This document shows, piece after piece, positions 61,118-64,000 of a stretch of DNA of 64,000 nt. The stretch lies in assembly GCA_031406155.1 (NCBI GenBank), contig JANOGW010000056.1:128960-192959 (forward strand). Direction: 5' to 3'. Below the pieces are notes generated by a model that worked only from the letters and a program-made list of their open reading frames with translations, made no database searches and was not told where the DNA came from. Every line of letters starts with the position of its first letter. The stretch's first letter is position 1. The stretch is from JACMNW01 sp031406155 (lineage in GTDB: Bacteria; Pseudomonadota; Alphaproteobacteria; Rhodobacterales; Rhodobacteraceae). The position numbers and the translations under genes were made by a program.

Positions 61118-62701
61118 TCAGGCAAACCAGGTTTTTGCCGAAGCGTAGCCACCCATCTGATCGTAGTTCGGATCGTTCTCATAGCCCGCGATCGTATCGG
61201 AAATCGCGTCGATGAAATCGTTGAACATCGGGCAGATCGTACCGCCATCCCCATGCACGATAGCACCGATTTGCGCATAAAGCTCGGTCCGCTTGGCGCT
61301 GTCGGTTTCGGCACGCGCCTGAAGGATCAGCGCGTCCAGATCCTTGTTGAAGTACTTGGTGTCGTTCCAGTCGGCAGTTGACAGATAGGCCGTCGACCAC
61401 ATCTGATCCTGCACCGGTCGTCCACCCCAGTAGCTGGCGCAGAACGGATTCACGTTCCATACATCATTCCAGTAGCCGTCATCCGGCACCCGGTTCAACT
61501 CCAACGGGATCCCCGCTGCCTGTGCCGATTGCTGGAACAGTGCGGCAGCGTCAACAGCACCCGGGAAGGCGGTGTCGGCGACCGTCAACACGATCGGCGA
61601 TCCGTCATGGCCCGACGCCTTGTAATGCTCGGCAGCCTTGGCGGCATCATATTCGGTTTGCGGCTGCGCCGTGAACAAAGGATAGGCCGCGTTGACCGGA
61701 ATATCGTTGCCGATCCCACCATAGCCATCGAGGATCTTGTCAACCATTTCCTGCCGGTTGATCGCGTATTTCAGCGCCAGCCGCAGGTCCTTGTTGTCAA
61801 ACGGTGCCTTGTCGCAATGCATGAGGAACACATAGTGGCCACGGCCAGACACGTTCTTCACCTGAATGCCCGGTGTTTGGCCCAGCAGTTTGGCAACCTT
61901 GGGGTCGATCCGGTTGATCAACTGAACCTGACCCGATTGCAGCGCCGAAGTGCGTGCCGTCGCATCATTGATGACCAGGATCTCGACACCGTCGTAGTGG
62001 CCGCGCGTTGCATCCCAATCGGCAGGGTTCTTCTCAAAGGCATACCGCACGCCAGCTTCTGCACTGACTAGCTTGTAGGTGCCGGTGCCAATCGCCGCAT
62101 TCGGGTTATCGACGCCGCCCTTGGGCTGTACCACCAGATGATAGTCCGACAGCAGATACGGCAGGTCGGCGTTGCCTGTTGACAAGGTCATCACAACATT
62201 CGTGCCATCTGCCTTGATCTCGGTAATGCCCGACATGATGCCGAAGGCACCGGACTTCGAGTTTTCATCCGAATGCCGCTTGAACGTTGCCACGACGTCA
62301 TCGACCGTCATGTCGGTGCCATCGTGGAACTTCACGCCCTGACGGATGGCGAATGTCCAGACCGTGCCTTCGGGGTTCGACGAGAAGCTTTCCGCCAGAC
62401 GCGGCTCCAGCCCGCCATCAGCGGTGGTGTTGACGATTGTATCGCCCCATTGCTTGTTCACGGCAAATGGAACCGGGCTGTCCGACAAACCCGGATCAAG
62501 TGCATCCGTGGTTTCGCCGCCACCTAGTCCAATCTTCAAAACGCCGCCCTTCTTGGGCTCTTCTGCACGCGCCATGCCTGGCAACATCGAGGTGCCAAGT
62601 GCTGCCGTCAAACCAAACGCCGCAGACCGGTTCAGAAACGAACGACGGTTAAGCCGTGTCTGGTCAATATGATCAAGAAGCAGGTCAAGTTCGTCTTTCA
62701 T
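61118..62701 (-). CDS. ABC transporter substrate-binding protein (SBP_bac_5 family), Tat-exported
   Basis: 527 residues from ATG 62701 (MKDELDLLLDHIDQTRLNRR), with GGGAGGGA upstream; a longer reading lacks a start signal. The N-terminus has a twin-arginine motif (LNRRSFLNRS), a hydrophobic stretch and an AxA-like site after MARAEEP, so it is probably exported folded by Tat. The mature part is SBP family 5 (peptide, opine, nickel): YKLVSAEAGVRYAFEKNPAD, DNKDLRLALKYAINRQEMVD. First gene of the importer operon. Confidence 0.95.
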   Translation of the reverse strand: MKDELDLLLDHIDQTRLNRRSFLNRSAAFGLTAALGTSMLPGMARAEEPKKGGVLKIGLGGGETTDALDPGLSDSPVPFAVNKQWGDTIVNTTADGGLEPRLAESFSSNPEGTVWTFAIRQGVKFHDGTDMTVDDVVATFKRHSDENSKSGAFGIMSGITEIKADGTNVVMTLSTGNADLPYLLSDYHLVVQPKGGVDNPNAAIGTGTYKLVSAEAGVRYAFEKNPADWDATRGHYDGVEILVINDATARTSALQSGQVQLINRIDPKVAKLLGQTPGIQVKNVSGRGHYVFLMHCDKAPFDNKDLRLALKYAINRQEMVDKILDGYGGIGNDIPVNAAYPLFTAQPQTEYDAAKAAEHYKASGHDGSPIVLTVADTAFPGAVDAAALFQQSAQAAGIPLELNRVPDDGYWNDVWNVNPFCASYWGGRPVQDQMWSTAYLSTADWNDTKYFNKDLDALILQARAETDSAKRTELYAQIGAIVHGDGGTICPMFNDFIDAISDTIAGYENDPNYDQMGGYASAKTWFA

Positions 62702-62803
62702 CGGTCCCTCCCAGGGATTTTTATTGATCGCCGGATCAAGCATGTGACACTTTGTCAGGATTCGTAAATCATTTTCTTGAAGACATGTCGCCCCGCTCTG
62801 CAC

Positions 62804-64000
62804 TCACACATGCTGCCGCGCGATCTCGTTGAGCCAATCGCGTGTAAAGACCAGCGTCTCACCCTCCCACGCCTCCAGATGCGCGGTCATGATCAGCTTG
62901 TCCCTGGTCGATGTCATCCGCGCCCATCCTTGGGTCCGCACGACCCATGACCCGCGCGCAAGGCTCTGATTAAACTCAAAGAACGCCTCCGCGCTTAGCG
63001 GATCATCTGCTTTGACAGACCACCTCTCGGCCATCCTCTCACCCGTGATCAAGCCATGAGCAAGGTTCTCCACCAGCCCGCTGTCATCCTCGATCAAAAG
63101 CGCCCTCTGGCCAGTGATCAAGTCATGCTCGATACGGCGCGAGGCATGTGGTTTGCGCAAAACCCGGTGCGCCCAAGGTGCAGCCCCTTCAGCCACCGGC
63201 GGTACCCATTCGTCGCCTGCAACTCCTGCATGCACGGGCAGATCCAGACTGCCTTCCAGCAAGGTCAACGTTGCCGCCTCGGCACTTGGCCACAGGAACG
63301 GCCAGTAGGAGGTGGACAGCGCGATCCGTAACCGGTGCCCCGCCGCCAGCCTGTAGGCCATCTGGTCCAGCGTCAGCGACACCTCGAACGGCTGCCCCAC
63401 CGGCACTGGACCCGGATGTTCCATGCTGTCGCGATGCCGCAGGTTCAACATGCCATGACAGATGCGCACCGAAGACCCGTCCGGTGCCACGTCACACAGT
63501 CGCGCGGCCAAAAATGCAGACGGCTTGTTGCTGGTTATCTGCACGCACAGCTTTGCCGCCCCCAGCAAGCTCAGATCACTGGTCAGCGGTGCGGTGTCAA
63601 AGCACACCGACATCGCATCATCCGGTGCCTGATCCCCCGGCATTTCCGCGTTCAGACCCATCGGAAAAAACTCGCCCGTGTGCAGGCCAAGATGTTGCGG
63701 TGTGTTCACCTGCACCACCAATGCCCCGCCTGAACCACCCAGAATCCCGCCGGGCCCCAAGGCCATCACCTGCTGGGAAACCCGCCGCGACGGCCAACGC
63801 GCCTCGGATACCCAATGCCCCGCCCGGTGCCTGGCCGACGCATCCGGTCTGCCCGAATGCAACATATAGGCCCGCATTGCCGGGTCGTCCTCGGCCCCGT
63901 TCGGCATATTCTTCAACCACCGATCCCACCACCGTACGGCCAGTTTCAGAAACCCGATCAGCGGCCCCGGAACAGCAGTATGGGGGTACTGATGCACCCA
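62804..64000 (-). CDS. CocE/NonD-type hydrolase, N-terminus outside window
   Basis: At least 398 C-terminal residues of an X-Pro dipeptidyl-peptidase/CocE acylase family enzyme; the rest lies beyond the right edge. Visible are the end of the alpha/beta-hydrolase part (AVRWWDRWLKNMPNG) and the beta-jelly-roll C-terminal domain (SFLAARLCDVAPDGSSVRIC-like segment, RLRIALSTSYWPFLWPS). The catalytic Ser, Asp and His region is mostly outside. Lying directly upstream of the importer operon on the same strand, it may process the imported amide or ester. Confidence 0.85.
   Translation of the reverse strand, partial: WVHQYPHTAVPGPLIGFLKLAVRWWDRWLKNMPNGAEDDPAMRAYMLHSGRPDASARHRAGHWVSEARWPSRRVSQQVMALGPGGILGGSGGALVVQVNTPQHLGLHTGEFFPMGLNAEMPGDQAPDDAMSVCFDTAPLTSDLSLLGAAKLCVQITSNKPSAFLAARLCDVAPDGSSVRICHGMLNLRHRDSMEHPGPVPVGQPFEVSLTLDQMAYRLAAGHRLRIALSTSYWPFLWPSAEAATLTLLEGSLDLPVHAGVAGDEWVPPVAEGAAPWAHRVLRKPHASRRIEHDLITGQRALLIEDDSGLVENLAHGLITGERMAERWSVKADDPLSAEAFFEFNQSLARGSWVVRTQGWARMTSTRDKLIMTAHLEAWEGETLVFTRDWLNEIARQHV

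Overview
The window is about 64 kb of GC-rich DNA whose chromosomal parts look like a Rhodobacteraceae-type alphaproteobacterium. The evidence is the leucine-catabolism operon with an IorA-IorB fusion, the riboswitch-controlled gcvT-gcvH-gcvP order, a cold-shock gene with small conserved membrane peptides, and the codon usage. Genus cannot be fixed from the sequence alone.

Layout. (1) 1-13142, chromosome: the end of an esterase gene; a divergent monooxygenase-like/WYL-regulator pair sharing a 19-bp palindrome; a decayed sigma-factor gene; then a tight six-gene operon (ferredoxin oxidoreductase, ivd, mccB, mccA, HMG-CoA lyase, methylglutaconyl-CoA hydratase) that takes isovaleryl-CoA to acetoacetate and acetyl-CoA. 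(2) About 14.0-42.7 kb, an integrative mobilizable element: mobC and a relaxase at the left end; a VirD4-like coupling ATPase with four companion membrane/periplasmic genes near the right end; and a serine recombinase whose reading frame runs into a tRNA-Ala(CGC) gene. No mating-pore genes are visible, so it would need a helper. (3) 42.6-64 kb, chromosome: tRNA-Ala, glycine cleavage operon with a tandem glycine riboswitch, RocB-like peptidase, MATE exporter, gltX, an IS110 remnant, cspA-like gene, receiver protein, hydrolase/aldolase pair, and a peptide-type ABC importer with a CocE-type hydrolase cut by the window edge.

The element's cargo is mainly anti-phage or genome-conflict genes: a 1577-aa RTX protein with an unusual metzincin site, an ArdC-like antirestriction protein, a retron (Toprim-fused reverse transcriptase plus a recognisable msr-msd RNA with perfect 13-bp a1/a2 arms), a Dcm-Vsr-EcoRII restriction-modification operon, and a translationally coupled four-gene operon (unknown 187-aa protein, QueC-like PP-loop protein, XRE-ImmA/IrrE protein, PIN-like nuclease). 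That last operon is the best candidate for an undescribed system. It has a repeated GACAATGTC box in its promoter and is followed by three copies of a structured repeat with compensatory changes.

All family calls rest on motifs and remembered family patterns; no database search was possible.
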